Assembly (NCBI GenBank): GCA_029204225.1
Contig: CM055101.1
Coordinates: forward strand, 5,025,246 to 5,089,245
DNA from: Diphasiastrum complanatum
Taxonomy: Eukaryota; Streptophyta; Lycopodiopsida; Lycopodiales; Lycopodiaceae
DNA length: 64,000 bases
Direction: 5' to 3'
In this document: in pieces, positions 20,626 through 32,313 of the stretch
Layout of the letters: each line of letters opens with the position of its first letter
How positions within the stretch are numbered: position 1 is the stretch's first letter
Made by a program: the position numbers and the translations under genes
The notes under the pieces: generated by a model
Databases searched by the model: none
What the model saw: the letters and a program-made list of their open reading frames with translations, nothing else
Told to the model about the DNA's origin: nothing

Positions 20626-23600
20626 ATGGCAATGACGACAACAACAACAACGTTATTAGGACGAGGCGGAGGAGGAGGAGAAGTAGGCCTTTGTTCCAGC
20701 CCCAACGATGATCGTCGTCATGGCAGCCTCTTCTTCTTCTTCCTCTCTGCTGATCGTTTTTCTCTTCCCCCTCCTCATGGATCTCTACTTCTTTTGTGCC
20801 CCCCTCGCCTCATCATCATCATCAGACCCACAAATGAATACGCCCTCTCATCTTCTTCTGCCCCGCTCACTTGTACTACTGCTCTTCTTCTTCCTTCTAG
20901 AGCTCGTCCTCGGATGGAAGTCACCAGAAAGGAGGCACTGTGGATCAACAATCGCTTCAATCCTCATGTCAGGCTATCTGTCATGCTACAATTTCAACAA
21001 CGAAAGCCATGCTCTTTTTCAACACCTCGGGGCTCAGGTATGCTTATTATTTCTGTCATACTCTTTTTTAACTCGCCAGCACTCCGTGGCTGAGGGGGGA
21101 TATGAACTTGCAGAGATGCTTAAAGCCATATCGACAATCCTTAATCATGTTTCTGATGCATTCTGGTTTACCCTTAGGGCATGCAGGCAGACTAGTTAGA
21201 ATGGAGCAGCTCTGGCAGGAGTTTTTCTCAGAACCATCGCAATGGTGGGACAATAGATTGACTAAGGTGCGCCTCATTTCAGGCTGCACTTGCTTTGGCT
21301 AATCACCTCTCGCTTGGATTTTATAGTTCCTATGATATTATGGGTATGAGGCCGATTGGTTAGTGTAGTCGTTTTGCTTAAGTTGAAGCTTTGACTGTGA
21401 TCTGTATAATGTTATGCAGAAAAGTTCAAAGTACCCGGACTTCAAACATAAGAGGACGCTTGAGGGCCTATGGGTTGATAGTTGGCTGAATCCCTCCTGG
21501 GTAAAAGGAAAGATGGCTTCTATGACATTGGGTTATATACAATCTGGTGATGGATTGAGATCACGGTATGGTTTAAATCTCAGAGTGGGATGTCTAGCTC
21601 TAGGTCCGGGTGTGAGAATACCACATGTTCTCCTTTTTATTGCTCTTTCAAAATTGACACTTGTTCATATTTCTTTATCATCATTATATGAATCATGCAG
21701 GGTGCCCGACTCCTTTTACAGTGGTGATAAGCTGAGCAAACTATGTAAGGAGGGACGCTTGAAAGAGGCCCTACATATGTTGGAGCTTATGGTCCAGCAA
21801 ACTACTAAACCTCCAATTCACGCCTATGTTTGCCTTTTGAAGGGGTGTTCCAGAAGGAAAGCCCTGGCAGAGGGCAAGCAAGTGCATGCCCTTATAGTCC
21901 AAAGTGTACTTGATTCAAATATTTTCTTAGCAAACACGCTTGTTCACATGTACTCCAAGTGCGGTAGTGTGCTGCATGCACACAAAATATTCAGCAACAT
22001 GCCTCAACACAATGTGTATTCGTGGACTGCTATCATCTCAGCATATGCTGATAACGGAAAAGTTGAGGAGGCTATTAATTTATTTCAGCAAATGCAAGAG
22101 ACAGGCTTAGCACCAGACAAGGTTCTGTTCGTTCTTCTCCTAAAAGCATGTGCCAGGCTAGCAGCCCTGGAACAGGGCAGAGAGCTCCACTCCCACATCA
22201 TAAAAAGAGGCTTTCAGTCGGATGTGATTGTAGGAAGCACCCTTGTTAACATGTATGCAAAATGCGGGTGCACAGAGGATGCCCGTGAACTGTTCGACAA
22301 TACGAGCGAACGAGATGTGGTTTCATGGACTGCGATGATTGCGGGATATGCACAGAATGGGCTTGGCGAGGAGGCCCTTGCTCTGTATGAGCAAATGAAA
22401 CAGGAAGGCGTGCAGCCAAACAATGTCACGTTCGTTCTTCTCCTAAAAGCATGTGCCAGCCTAGCAGCGTTGGAACAGGGCAAACAGCTCCACTCCGAGA
22501 TCATAAAAAGAGGCTTTCAGTCGGATGTAGTTGTAGGCAGCACCCTTGTTGACATGTATGCAAAATGTGGCTGCACAGAGGACGCCCGTGAGCTGTTCGA
22601 CAACATGAGTGAACGAAATGTGGTTTCATGGAATGCGATGATTGCAGGATATGCACAGAATGGGCTTGGCAAGGAGGCCCTTGCTCTGTTTGAGCAAATG
22701 AAACAAGAAGGCGTGCAGCCAAACAATGTCACGTTCGTTCTTCTCCTAAAAGCATGTGCCAGCCTAGCAGCCCTGGAACAGGGCAAACAGCTCCACTTCG
22801 AGATCATAAAAAGAGGCTTTCAGTCGGATGTGGTTGTAGGCAGCACCCTTGTTGACATGTATGCAAAATGCGGGTTCACAGAGTATGCCCGTGAGCTGTT
22901 CAACAACATGAGTGAACGAGATGTGGTTTCATGGAATGTGATGATTGCAGGATATGCACAGAATGGGCTTGGCAAGAAGGCCCTTGCTCTGTATGAGCAA
23001 ATGAAACAGGAAGTCGTGCAGCCAAACAGTGTCACGTTCATTCTTCTCCTAAAAGCATGTGCCAGCCTAGCAGCCCTGGAACAGGGCAAACAGCTCCACT
23101 CGGAGATCATAAAAAGAGGCTTTCAGTCGGATGTGGTTGTAGGCAAAACCCTTGTTGACATGTATGCAAAATGTGGGTGCACAGAGGAAGCCCGTGAGCT
23201 GTTCGACAACATGAGTGACCGAGATGTGGTTTCATGGAATGTGATGATTGCAGGATATGCACACAATGAGCTTGGCAAGGAGGCCCTTTCTCTGTACGAG
23301 CAAATGAAACAGGAAGGCGCGCAGCCAGACAAAGTCACATTTGTTCTTCTCCTAAAAGCATGTGCCAGCCTAGCAGCCCTGGAACATGGCAAACAGCTCC
23401 AATCCGAGATCATAAAAAGAGGCTATCAATCGGATGTGGTTGTAGGCAGCACTCTTGTTGACATGTATGCAAAATGCGGGTGCACAGAGTACGCCCGTGA
23501 GCTGTTCGACAACATGAGTGAACGAGATGTGGTTTCATGGACTGCGATGATTGCAGGATATGCACAGAATGGGCTTGGCAAGGAGGCTCTTGCTCTGTAT

Positions 23601-24755
23601 GTGCAAATGAAACAGGAAAGTGTGCAGCCAGACAATGTCACGTTTGTTCTTCTGATAAAAGCATGTGCCAGCCTAGCAGCCCTGGAACAGGGCAAACAGC
23701 TCCACACCGAGATCATAAAAAGAGGCTTTCAGTCGGATGTGGTTGTAGGGAACACCCTAGTTGACATGTATGCAAAATGCGGGTGCACAGAGGACGCCCG
23801 TGAGCTGTTCGACAACATGAGTGAACGAGATGTGGTTTCATGGACTGCGATGATTGCGGGATATGCACAGAATGGGCTTGCCCAGGAAGCCCTTGCTCTG
23901 TTCGAGCAAATGCAGAGGGAAGGCACGAAACCTAACGAGGTCACATATACTAGTGTTCTCTCTGCATGTGCCCATTCTGGCCTAGTAGATCAAGGTCGTT
24001 ATGTCTTTGATTCCATGTGTAAAAATCATGGTGTCACACCAACCAGGGAACACTATGCATGTATGGTTGATCTTCTAGGGCGTGCAGGGTGCTTGGTCGA
24101 TGCTGAGCTCTTTATCAACAAAATGCCAATTCAGCCTAATAATGTGGTTTGGATGACTTTGCTTGGTGCTGCTAGAAACCATGGCCATGTGGAGATAGGA
24201 AGACGTGCGTTTGATTGTGTTGTGAAGTTGGAACCAAAAAATGCCACACCTTATGTGCTGCTAGCAAACATCTATGTAGCTGCTGGTAGGAAAGATGAGC
24301 TAGCAAAGATCAGAAATGAAATGAAGGAGTCAGGTGTGAAAAAATTGCCTGATTGCAGCTGGATCGAAGTTGATAACCAACTGCATGCCTTTGTTGTAGG
24401 TGATGCAACTCATCCACAACGCAAGGAGATTCAGGCTGAACTGGATAGATTGATGGGGTTGATGAAGAAGGCAGGGTATAAACCTAATTTAAGCTTCGTG
24501 CTGGATGATGTGGAGGACGAGGAGAATGAGAATGCTTTGTGTGGACATAGTGAGAAGCTGGCCATTGCTTTTGGGCTCGTCAACATGCCTTCTGGGACAC
24601 CTATTCGCATAAAAAAGAATCTTCGTGTCTGTGGTGACTGTCACAATGCCACAAAGATCATCTCAAAAATTGTTGGGCGTGACATCAGTGTGATGGATGC
24701 AAACAGATACCACCATTTTAAGGATGGGTTCTGTTCCTGTGGAGATTATTGGTGA
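20626..24755 (+). CDS. PPR protein (PLS class, E/E+/DYW) with N-terminal OSB-like PDF motif, gene 1
   Basis: Proposed spliced model: 20626-21037, 21187-21266, 21420-21565 and 21701-24755. All introns are GT..AG, and reading phase is kept at each junction, as in paralog gene 2. Exon 1 is a Ser/Thr/Arg-rich leader, possibly an organelle transit peptide, opening MAMTTTT. Exons 2-3 join to LWQEFFSEPSQWWDNRLTK then KSSKYPDFKHKRTLEGLW, the PDF motif I know from organellar single-stranded DNA-binding (OSB) proteins. Exon 4 has PPRs: one degenerate P, one L-S-P set, six nearly identical L-S-P triplets (22119-23936), a final L2-S2, then E/E+ (CSWIEVD, HPQRKEI) and DYW. HSEK (24546) and CGDCHNA (24630) supply the deaminase zinc ligands; the C terminus is GDYW. 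PPR-DYW proteins edit organelle RNA C-to-U (family knowledge). Intron 3 is open in frame here, but its paralog has a stop there, supporting splicing. Exon 1 is the least certain part. Confidence 0.8.
22119..23936 (+). repeat. Six 303-bp P-L-S triplet modules in PPR gene 1
   Basis: Units start at 22119, 22422, 22725, 23028, 23331 and 23634, each 101 codons (L 35, S 31, P 35). Between units most codons are identical. Base-specifying residues (5th, last) read in order, P motifs: TN, NN, NN, ND, TD, TN; S motifs: SD, SN, SD, KD, SD, ND. Confidence 0.95.
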
Positions 24756-24914
24756 TAAGTTGAAAAAAGCAACTGCAACTAGCTACCTTCACCTGCGGCG
24801 CCATTTCTCGCTCACACCGGCGAGACGAGCCACCAATTTATTGAGGGCACCAGCAAAAAACGTGTGGCTGTCAGCGCACTGGGGCCAAACGCCTATGTGC
24901 TTCTAAGATGCGAT

Positions 24915-24915
<1 letters not shown>

Positions 24916-24963
<48 letters not shown>
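24916..24963. repeat. (CA)n microsatellite downstream of PPR gene 1
   Basis: About 24 CA units. The flank after it (ATTTTCTATTGA...AAGTAC) is shared with the flank after the microsatellite of PPR gene 2 (60795 onward), so the tract is part of the duplicated segment. Confidence 0.95.
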
Positions 24964-24964
<1 letters not shown>

Positions 24965-25950
24965 CGGTATTTTCTATTGAGGGAGTAAGTACTGTTTTTA
25001 ACACGTCTTGCAATTTTTTTTTCTGAACATGGATTATTGTTATGTGTTTTAGGTAAATGCTAGATAGATACTATTGTTTTGTACTTAACATAGTATGCAG
25101 TTTGTCATGCACTTCGTGCTATATTTACATCACTATCTTGGACGGTTTCCCTTGACGATATGACGATATGTAAGATTCTTTTTGGTTGGTACACTAGTAA
25201 TAGTGAAATTTCGATTATTTTTCACTGTTTGCTTTTTGTTGGTTAAAATTTTAATGAAGCAAATACAAGCACTTACTCCTTGGCAGTTAACTTTGGAACT
25301 ATACGACATGTTTTAATATTTCTCTATAGTACTTTTTTGGTACTTTATTGTTGTATTGTCTCTGCGTCATTGCCTTGAGTCTTTTGTGGATGATTAGTTT
25401 AGTTTCCGTTTTGCAATGATCCGTTCTAGCATTCTGTTTTTTAGTACCATAATAATGTCAAGTCGTGTTTCAAGAAGAGCTGTTTTTGGGCATTTTTGGT
25501 GTGCTTGCATGGTAAAATAATTGCAAGTGAATTCAAGAGTTCAAGAGTGTTCGAGATCTGAGTATCCATGACAAGTTGAACTATACTACAACCCTGAGAA
25601 TCTGTTTGCCTAATTTGGGCATGGTAATAAGCAAGATAAACACTAAGACATGCCCACAGCCTCTACTGACAGGCAGAACACAAGCACACAGTTGTAACCA
25701 AGAAAAGTAAAAAAGCAAAGAGTTAGTAAACAAATTTTAGAGTGTGGAATCTGCCAACAACATTTTGACGTCGTTGCTGCTTGACTCACCCCCATACTCG
25801 TCACACCAATCATGCCTGTAGCTGCAACACAGTGAATGCTCAGATCCCTGCCAATGTTATATAAATGTTCACATCGTTCTGAGTTCTTACAGACCTGTCA
25901 TCATCTATAGTTTGCTGAATCACATGTCCACAATATTTATAACTATGCAC
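24964..25950. other. 3' flank of PPR gene 1 and intergenic DNA
   Basis: To about 25285 it is homologous to 60796-61115. After that the paralogous flanks diverge abruptly following ACAAGCACTTACTC. No gene or element was recognised in 25286-25950. Confidence 0.6.
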
Positions 25951-28900
25951 ACCAGTCTGTTTGGCATGGTCATTCTCGCATTCTACTCATAACAGCTATC
26001 ACAATGCCTTACACAAACTATTTGGATCTACACACACACCACAATGGGAAGAAGCTAGACAAGTAAGCCACGCTACGAAACAGAGCTTCTTCAAGCCTGC
26101 ACAGAACACTCATAGTTTCATCTTCAGACCCACACGACACCACTCACAACTTCATCTTCAGACCCACACAAGAACACTCACAGCTTCATCTTCAGTCCCA
26201 CACAAGAACAACACTCATGACCTTCATCTCCAGACTTGCACACGCACTTGCAAACCAAAGAATCTACAACCACATGACACACGACCAGCAATAAAACCGA
26301 TCTGCTTGCAATGCATTCTGCAAACAAAACTGCTACAACTGACCCTGCAAAACAATGACTTGCAAAAAAAATGCACTAACAAACAAAAAACACCTTGCTA
26401 GCAAAACGATCTGCATCACAATTGACAATCCACGGCCTTTTGCTCTCTAACAGAACTCCAGACCCCCCCTGACAGAACTCCACGCTCCGATTTCAACCAC
26501 CTACTTCTCCTTGCCTTCACAAGTTCCTGACCGAGAGTTCCCCTCAACCCAATCTCAACCGAGTGCTTCTCTCAGTCCCATCTCAATCGAGAGTTCTCTC
26601 AACCCAATCTCAATCGAGTGCTTCTCTCAGTTCCATCTCACCCAACAATTCTACATAATCCCATCTCAACCGACAGTTTCCCTTAATCCAATCTCAATCG
26701 ACTGCTTTCCTTGTCTGAACCGAGTCCAAACCCTGTCATGTTGGAAAGAGAGAGATGAACGAGTTGAGAAAAGGTGTCGTATGTTAGAAACGAAAAATAA
26801 GCTCAAAGAGGTAAGACGAACACGAACGAGACACGAACTCGAACAAGAAACGAACAAGAAACGAACTTGAACAGAAGATGTTCGTGCGCAGCGGAACGAG
26901 CTATACGACTCTCTCCGTAAGCATGACTACGCCTATCAGAACGAACAAAACAGTAGTGATGGGAATCACAGTCGTTCTTGATTACGTAGCCAAACTTTAA
27001 TAAATGAATGAGGCTCCAAAGGAATGGTTTGTCGCGAATAGTAAGACAAACTATTCGTCGCGAATGATTCGCGAAGAGCTAGACGATGCTCGACTGATAA
27101 TTAGTCACGAATGATTCGTGAAAGACATGACCAAATGTTAGTCATCTATTACCAGAAAGAACAACTAGAAAGATCAGACAAAATGAATGATAAGCATAGC
27201 AATATTAACATAGATCTGAACGCAAAACAAAAAATTGTATCAGATTGAGTATATCATGTATACATGTCAATAATGCGGTAGAGCACAAGACAATAGCGGA
27301 CGAAATTGCGTGCCCTACGAAGCTTATGCAATTTGTAAAGGAATAAAACCTTATTGCTGACAATCGAGAATCAATGCGCAAGGCATCTACGTCGTCTCAT
27401 TCATCAACTCATCAACTCATTCACTCATTAACCTCATTAACCTCGTTAACCTGAATACGCAAATGGTATCCAGTATATATACATTATATTACGGGTGTGC
27501 TGATGTGGAAAGTACAGAGTGGATGTGCAGTCTGTAAGAGATCGTGGGTGGCTGCAGTCGTTGTCCAGTCTATTAGCGCAGCTGCATGGGGTGACCGTGA
27601 AAAGGGTGCGCCGTCAGTCAGTGCTGAAGTGATCGTTGGTGATGACAATGCAAAAAGTGCGTCACTCTTACGAGTAGTCTTAGGATTAGATTTACAGGGT
27701 GCCTTTGCTTTTAGGGCACCTTTGGCATTCTGTAAGATAGTGTCCCCTTTTTCGCCTGTCACCATAACGTGTGTAAAAACACAGTGTCACGATTTTTTCG
27801 CCTTTTTTTATTTGTGCGAATTTGCGTGTAAATATGCAGACTGCGCGACAACGTTAGTAAATATGCAGTATGAATGGAGGCAGATTAAAATGGGATTTAA
27901 GGAGAGTAGAGGGAATAAATCCAACATGTCCTACCCTAACCACGTTATCTGCCTCCTACTCTAACCGCGCCATCTGACTCTACCCTAACAAAATTCTAAA
28001 CTGCCTCCTATACTAACAGCGCCCTCTGACCTAACCTCACTGATAAACCTAAACACAGACCTACCTGCAAATAAGACATCTAACCCGCTGCCCCCGATCT
28101 TCACGCAACCTGCAAACAGACCTGCCAACAAACGAGGTATCCAACTCACTGCCACGATTTCCACGCAACCAGCACATAGATCTGATAGCAAACGAGCATG
28201 CCAATGACTCCTCAAACACACTGCAACCTCTCTCCACGCCACCTGCAAACGGATCTACCAACAAAATGACCTGCAATCCTGCAAAAAAAACCTACTTGCA
28301 AACCTGCACAACACTTTGCAAAACAAGCTGCCACAATCCACAATCTGCATGCCTCCACGACCTGCAAGCAACAATATCCTGCACGCGTCCAAAGCCCTGC
28401 ACAACAATCTACAACAAACTCCAAAGGAAACGGACCTACACATCGAGCAGGAGGCCACTGCAGGAGATAGTTGCCTTCCAAACGAGGGTTACCTAACAAA
28501 TTAACAAACCCTAACCCTTAGCCACATCTTTTACCTCTCTTGGGAAAAGAGGCCCTACCAATACAAAAAACATTTTCGAGTCCCTTTACGCACCTCACCC
28601 ACATCTTCGCATTTCGCCTGCGTCTCCACAAGCTAACTTCGACAAAGCCTTCTACCTCTAACTTCCATCGAGTCAATCACTCCCACTACACCCGAGTCAC
28701 TCACATACCACTTCGACCGAATCTTGAAAGAGATCACACTTCAACTGACTCTGCCTTTACAATTTCGACCGAACCCTCCATACCAAAAAACTCGATCGAC
28801 AGACCCTTACCAAAATCTCGATCGGATAACCAGCCTCACTCCATCTCGACCGGATACAAGCCACACTCTATCGCAACCGGACCCTACATTCCAAATCTCG

Positions 28901-29840
28901 ACCGACTGTTCTCCATTCACATCTCGATCGGACCGACTTAAGTTTTCGACACCCTTTGAAATTTTTTGACCCAGTTCATAATTTTTTGATACTATACATT
29001 TTCGATACTGCCTTTTTCGATACACCCATTTTTTATACCACCTTTTTTTTCGATCCACATAATTTTTCAATACCATACATTTTCGATACCACCTTTTTCG
29101 ATATACCCATTTTCGATACCACCTTTTTTTTTTTTTTTTCTCGATCCACATAATTTTCGATACCATTCATTTTCGATACCATCCATTTTTTCAACCCACA
29201 TCAAATTTTTGATACCTCGTTTTTTGATACTCCATTTTTCAATACCACAATTTTTCAATACTCCATTTTTTGATACACCAATATTTGATCCATCATTTTT
29301 TTGATACCACAGTTTTTCGATACCATCCATTTTCTGATACACCATTTTCGATCCACTCCATTTTTTGACCCCGACTCCAGTTTTTTGACCAAACCCAGTT
29401 TTCCGATCCAAGCTTTTTCCCACCAAACATCCAGCTAAAAAAAAAATAACAATTCCACCCTTCATTAACTTTTCGAACCTTTATTATTCTTTTGACCCTT
29501 GACACTTTTTTCGATTCTTCCTACTTTTTCGGCCCTTCCTACTTTTTCGATCCTTCGTGTCATTTTATCAATCCAGTTCACTTTTTCTGATCCCCGACCA
29601 ATTTTTCGATCCAATTCACTTTTTTGACCCACTTCATAGTTTTTCCAGCCTCAGTCCATTTTGACCCTGACCAATTTTCCGACCCCATAGAAAACCACAC
29701 AAAAAAAAACTAACTTACCTATCAACCAAGCCCCAACCTTACCAACTAACTTACCTATTACCCAACCCCGTAGCACACCCAGTACCAGACAACTAACTTA
29801 CATACTAACCAAATCCTACGATACCCAACTAACTGATAGA
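25951..29840. repeat. G-poor field of degenerate minisatellites, split by a solo LTR
   Basis: The plus strand is strikingly poor in G and passes through different short-unit families. TTCATCTTCAGACCCACAC lies at 26090-26200; ATCTCAACCGAGTGCTTCTC at 26530-26720; ACCTGCAAAC-type units at 28060-28330; ATCTCGACCGGAT-type at 28780-28930; TTTTTCGATACCACC-type at 28970-29400; TTTTTGACCC-type to 29690; CCAACTAACTTACC-type to 29840. Minus ORFs here (for example at 28807-29166 and 29067-29465) are only translations of the repeat. The field is interrupted by the LTR at 26739-27926, which is not G-poor. Confidence 0.75.
26739..27926 (-). mobile_element. Solo LTR of family C (1188 bp)
   Basis: It starts TGTTGGAAAGAG and ends AAATCCAACA, the inverted match of the plus-strand family C LTR at 49819-50806 (TGTTGGATTT...CTCTCCAACA). 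Long internal blocks match in reverse complement, e.g. around 27150-27230 versus 50370-50470. Flanks TGTCA (26734-26738) and TGTCC (27927-27931) form a near-perfect 5-bp duplication, and no PBS or PPT remains, so it is a solo LTR. It is 200 bp longer than the other copy, mainly from an extra segment at about 27635-27770 containing a GGTGCC/GGCACC hairpin. Confidence 0.85.
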
Positions 29841-29927
29841 GTAAAAATAATTTTTTTTTTAAAAAAAAGTTTTAAAAAAAAAGGAATTTAACATACCCAT
29901 TCACCACACGCCACCCTTACCAACTAA

Positions 29928-30410
29928 TTGGTGCATATATTCAAAAAAACAAAAACAAGATCTTACCCAATTGAACAACATATTGATCCCCATATCACAG
30001 AAGATTATTCACCATACATGGTGTCTCCTATTGCTGAACAAATTAGACGTCATAGGTTCTACCAAATGCAATCACCAGTACACAAACCATCTACAAATTT
30101 ATTCAATAGCAGAGAACCTATAGAGCGGAATCTTCATGTACACGAGCCCATTTTGGTGGTGCTGAGTCCTTACAGGCCAGAACACACCACTCACGGAGCT
30201 CATCTTGAAAAGCGCACACCCAAATTAGATCTACCCAAGTTTGACGGTAGTTCGGACCCCCAAAGATTTTTACAAATCTTTGAAAATGCATGCAATGTGT
30301 ATGGCAAAACATCTCTCGACGCTATGGTCTCACTATTTTCCATGACCATGATTGCAAACGCTCGTGGCTAGTTTTTTAACCTCGATCGCGACGATAAGAC
30401 TGATTGGTCC
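29928..30410 (+). pseudogene. Ty3 gag N-terminal fragment
   Basis: The frame reaches KLDLPKFDGSSDPQRFLQIF and ENACNVYGKTSLDAMVSL, the start of the Ty3 retrotrans_gag domain (LPKFDGxxDPxxFLxxFE). A TAG at 30369 (where W is expected before FFNLDRDDKTDWS) breaks it, and the sequence is cut near 30410 by LTR-like DNA. The rest of the element is absent. Confidence 0.75.
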
Positions 30411-30837
30411 CTATTGTTAAATTTTCAGTTTCTAGGACAATAATGATTGTACTTAACAATCATAGAGAGTTATTGGTTGCCTAATCAATGGATCTATCAA
30501 GTTCTACACATTAGATCTTGATCTAGATTCACTATACTTGGATTTAAGCAAGAGCAATGGATCAACACATCATAAATTAGTGAAGGCGACCTCACACGTG
30601 TGGATTACTGTCCACAGTACGGCCTGCACATGAAACAACAAGTACAATAGTTCTAGATAGCAATCATTCAAAGAAATCACAAGACAAATGACTAGAAATC
30701 TCACAAAAGTGTAGAATGCAAAAGTCTCATCAATCTTCTTAGCAAAATGATGATCCTTTTATGGATCAAGTACATCCATGAGAATGGTATAGTCCAGCAG
30801 GTCTTCACACGTGTGAAGAGTGCTACATCACTCAGAT
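30411..30837 (-). mobile_element. LTR-like stretch 3' of the minus-strand copia pol
   Basis: It starts TGTTAAATTTTCAG at 30415 where Ty3 gag stops, and it lies where a 3' LTR would be for the element at 30838-34262. It has two copies of the LTR-associated palindrome, TCACACGTGTGG (30592) and the perfect CTTCACACGTGTGAAG (30803-30818). Internal end and PPT are not clear; possibly two LTR scraps. Confidence 0.4.
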
Positions 30838-31487
30838 CTATCCATTTGATCCATCCTTGATCCTTATCCAAAGTTGACCTTCTAGAATATGGCTAAAATC
30901 CAAAAAGCTAGTTACATGATGTAGTTGCACCTCCTTGGATTGTACCTTCTCCCTCACAAAGTGGTGAGCTATCTCAATATGCTTTGTTTTAGCATGGAAG
31001 ATAGGATTTGAAACAATTTGTTGAAAAGCTTGATTGTAACAAAATATGTAAGGGATCTCCTCGGCCTCTAGCACATGTAGCTCCATCAAGAGTCTTCTTA
31101 GCCATAGGAGCTCTTTGGTTGTTGAAGTCAATGCCTTGTACTCAGCTTCACAAGAAGATAGTGAGATAGTATCTTGCTTTTTGGAAAGCCAAGATATTAC
31201 TCCTCCACAAAGAAATGTTGCAAATGCACTAATGGACTTCCTATCCATCTTTTCACCTGCAAAATCTGAATCCGAGTAGGCTCTCAAGTGCAAGTTAGAT
31301 CCTTCATAAAGTATGCCACAAAATGTAGTACTAGAAACATATCTAAGTACTCTCTTGGCACTTTTCCAATGATGAACAAGAGGAGCTTGCATACTTTGAG
31401 TCAACTTGCTTACACAAAAACTTAAGTCAGGTCTAGTGATGGTTAAATAGATTAGAGAGCCTATAAGCTTCCTAAAGAGGGTGATGT
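30838..31487 (-). pseudogene. Copia RNase H (family with intact RT)
   Basis: Minus frame from 31404: TQSMQAPLVHHWKSAKRVLRY, LRAYSDSDFAGEKMDRKSISA, ISWLSKKQDTISLSSCEAEYK and NPIFHAKTKHIEIAHHFVRE. The RNase H Asp in YSDSDFAG and Glu in CEAEYK are kept. After HHVTS the sequence loses the usual IFTK ending. A stop separates it from RT at 31489, where the shared frame (RKLIGSLIYLTITRPDLS-type) is interrupted. Confidence 0.85.
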
Positions 31488-31488
31488 C

Positions 31489-32289
31489 CTAAAAGGATGC
31501 TTCATCACCTTCATTAGTTGCTTTCACAACATGCTCCATAGGAGTGTCAATTCCCTTACAATCTTTCATACCAAATCTTTCAAGAATGGAAGTAGCATAC
31601 TTAGATTGACTTATGAAAGTACAATTGCTACTTCTAGACACTTCTATCCCAAGTATAAACTTTAGAAAGCCTAGATCTACCATCTTGAACTCACTAGATA
31701 AATCTACTTTGTTTATGTCTTCATCATCATTTCCTGTCATAATGATGTCATCAACATAAAGCACCAAAATGATGATCATTCCTTCATTACATTTGAAATA
31801 TAAAGAAGGTTCATAAGCACTTAGTACAAAGCCAAGGAAATAGAGAAAATCATGCAACCTAGAGTACCAAGCTCTAGGTGCTTGCTTCAAGCCATATAGG
31901 CTCTTCCTTAAGTAGCACACTTTTTGCTCCTCACCAACCTTGATGAAGCCCGCGGGTTGCATCATGTAGATTTCCTCTTCTAAGAAGCCATTCAAGAAAG
32001 CATTTGTCACATCCATTTGGTAGAGATCCCACTTGAACAAAGTAGCAATGCAAATGATTAATCTAATAGTTACAAGCTTAGCTATAGGTGCAAATGTTTC
32101 TTCATAATCCGATCCTTTTATTTGAAAAAATCCCTTAGCAACAAGCCTAGCTTTGTACTTACTAATAGATCCATCTTTATTGTACTTTATTCTATGAATC
32201 CACTTACATGCAAGTGGTTTTTTTCCTCTTGGAAGATTTACAAGATTCCAAGTATGATTTTCTTCTAATGCATCATACTCTACTTGCAT
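31489..32289 (-). pseudogene. Copia reverse transcriptase, nearly intact
   Basis: 266 codons: KPLACKWIHRIKYNKDG, YKARLVAKGF, DYEETFAPIAKLVTIRLI, YQMDVTNAFLNGFLEEEIYM, YGLKQAPRAWYSRL and the active-site VLYVDDIIMTGND. It ends at CKGIDTPMEHVV. This is the full fingers-palm region (RVT_2), about normal length. Both catalytic Asp of YVDD and the Asp in QMDVTNAF are present. It is the best-preserved RT in the window, but upstream and downstream frames are broken. Confidence 0.9.
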
Positions 32290-32313
32290 TGCATCTCTCC
32301 AAACTTTAGATCT

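Noticed and set aside
21566-21700. Open reading through this stretch as PPR coding sequence
   Set aside because: It is open in gene 1, but the paralogous interval has a stop and an insertion, and GTATGG...CATGCAG splices in phase; treated as an intron.
22214-23944. Series of 96-codon minus-strand ORFs spaced 303 bp (also 58359-60089)
   Set aside because: They are antisense shadows of the PPR modules; their spacing just reflects the triplet repeat.
27497-27964. 155-codon plus ORF with KVQSGCAVCKRSWVAAVVV
   Set aside because: It lies inside the family C LTR (antisense). The sister LTR keeps part of it (49897-50112) only because the DNA is homologous.
28807-29465. Minus-strand ORFs rich in WYRK and GIEK repeats
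   Set aside because: They are translations of a low-complexity TTTTTCGATACC repeat, with several frames open at once; no sign of selection on protein.
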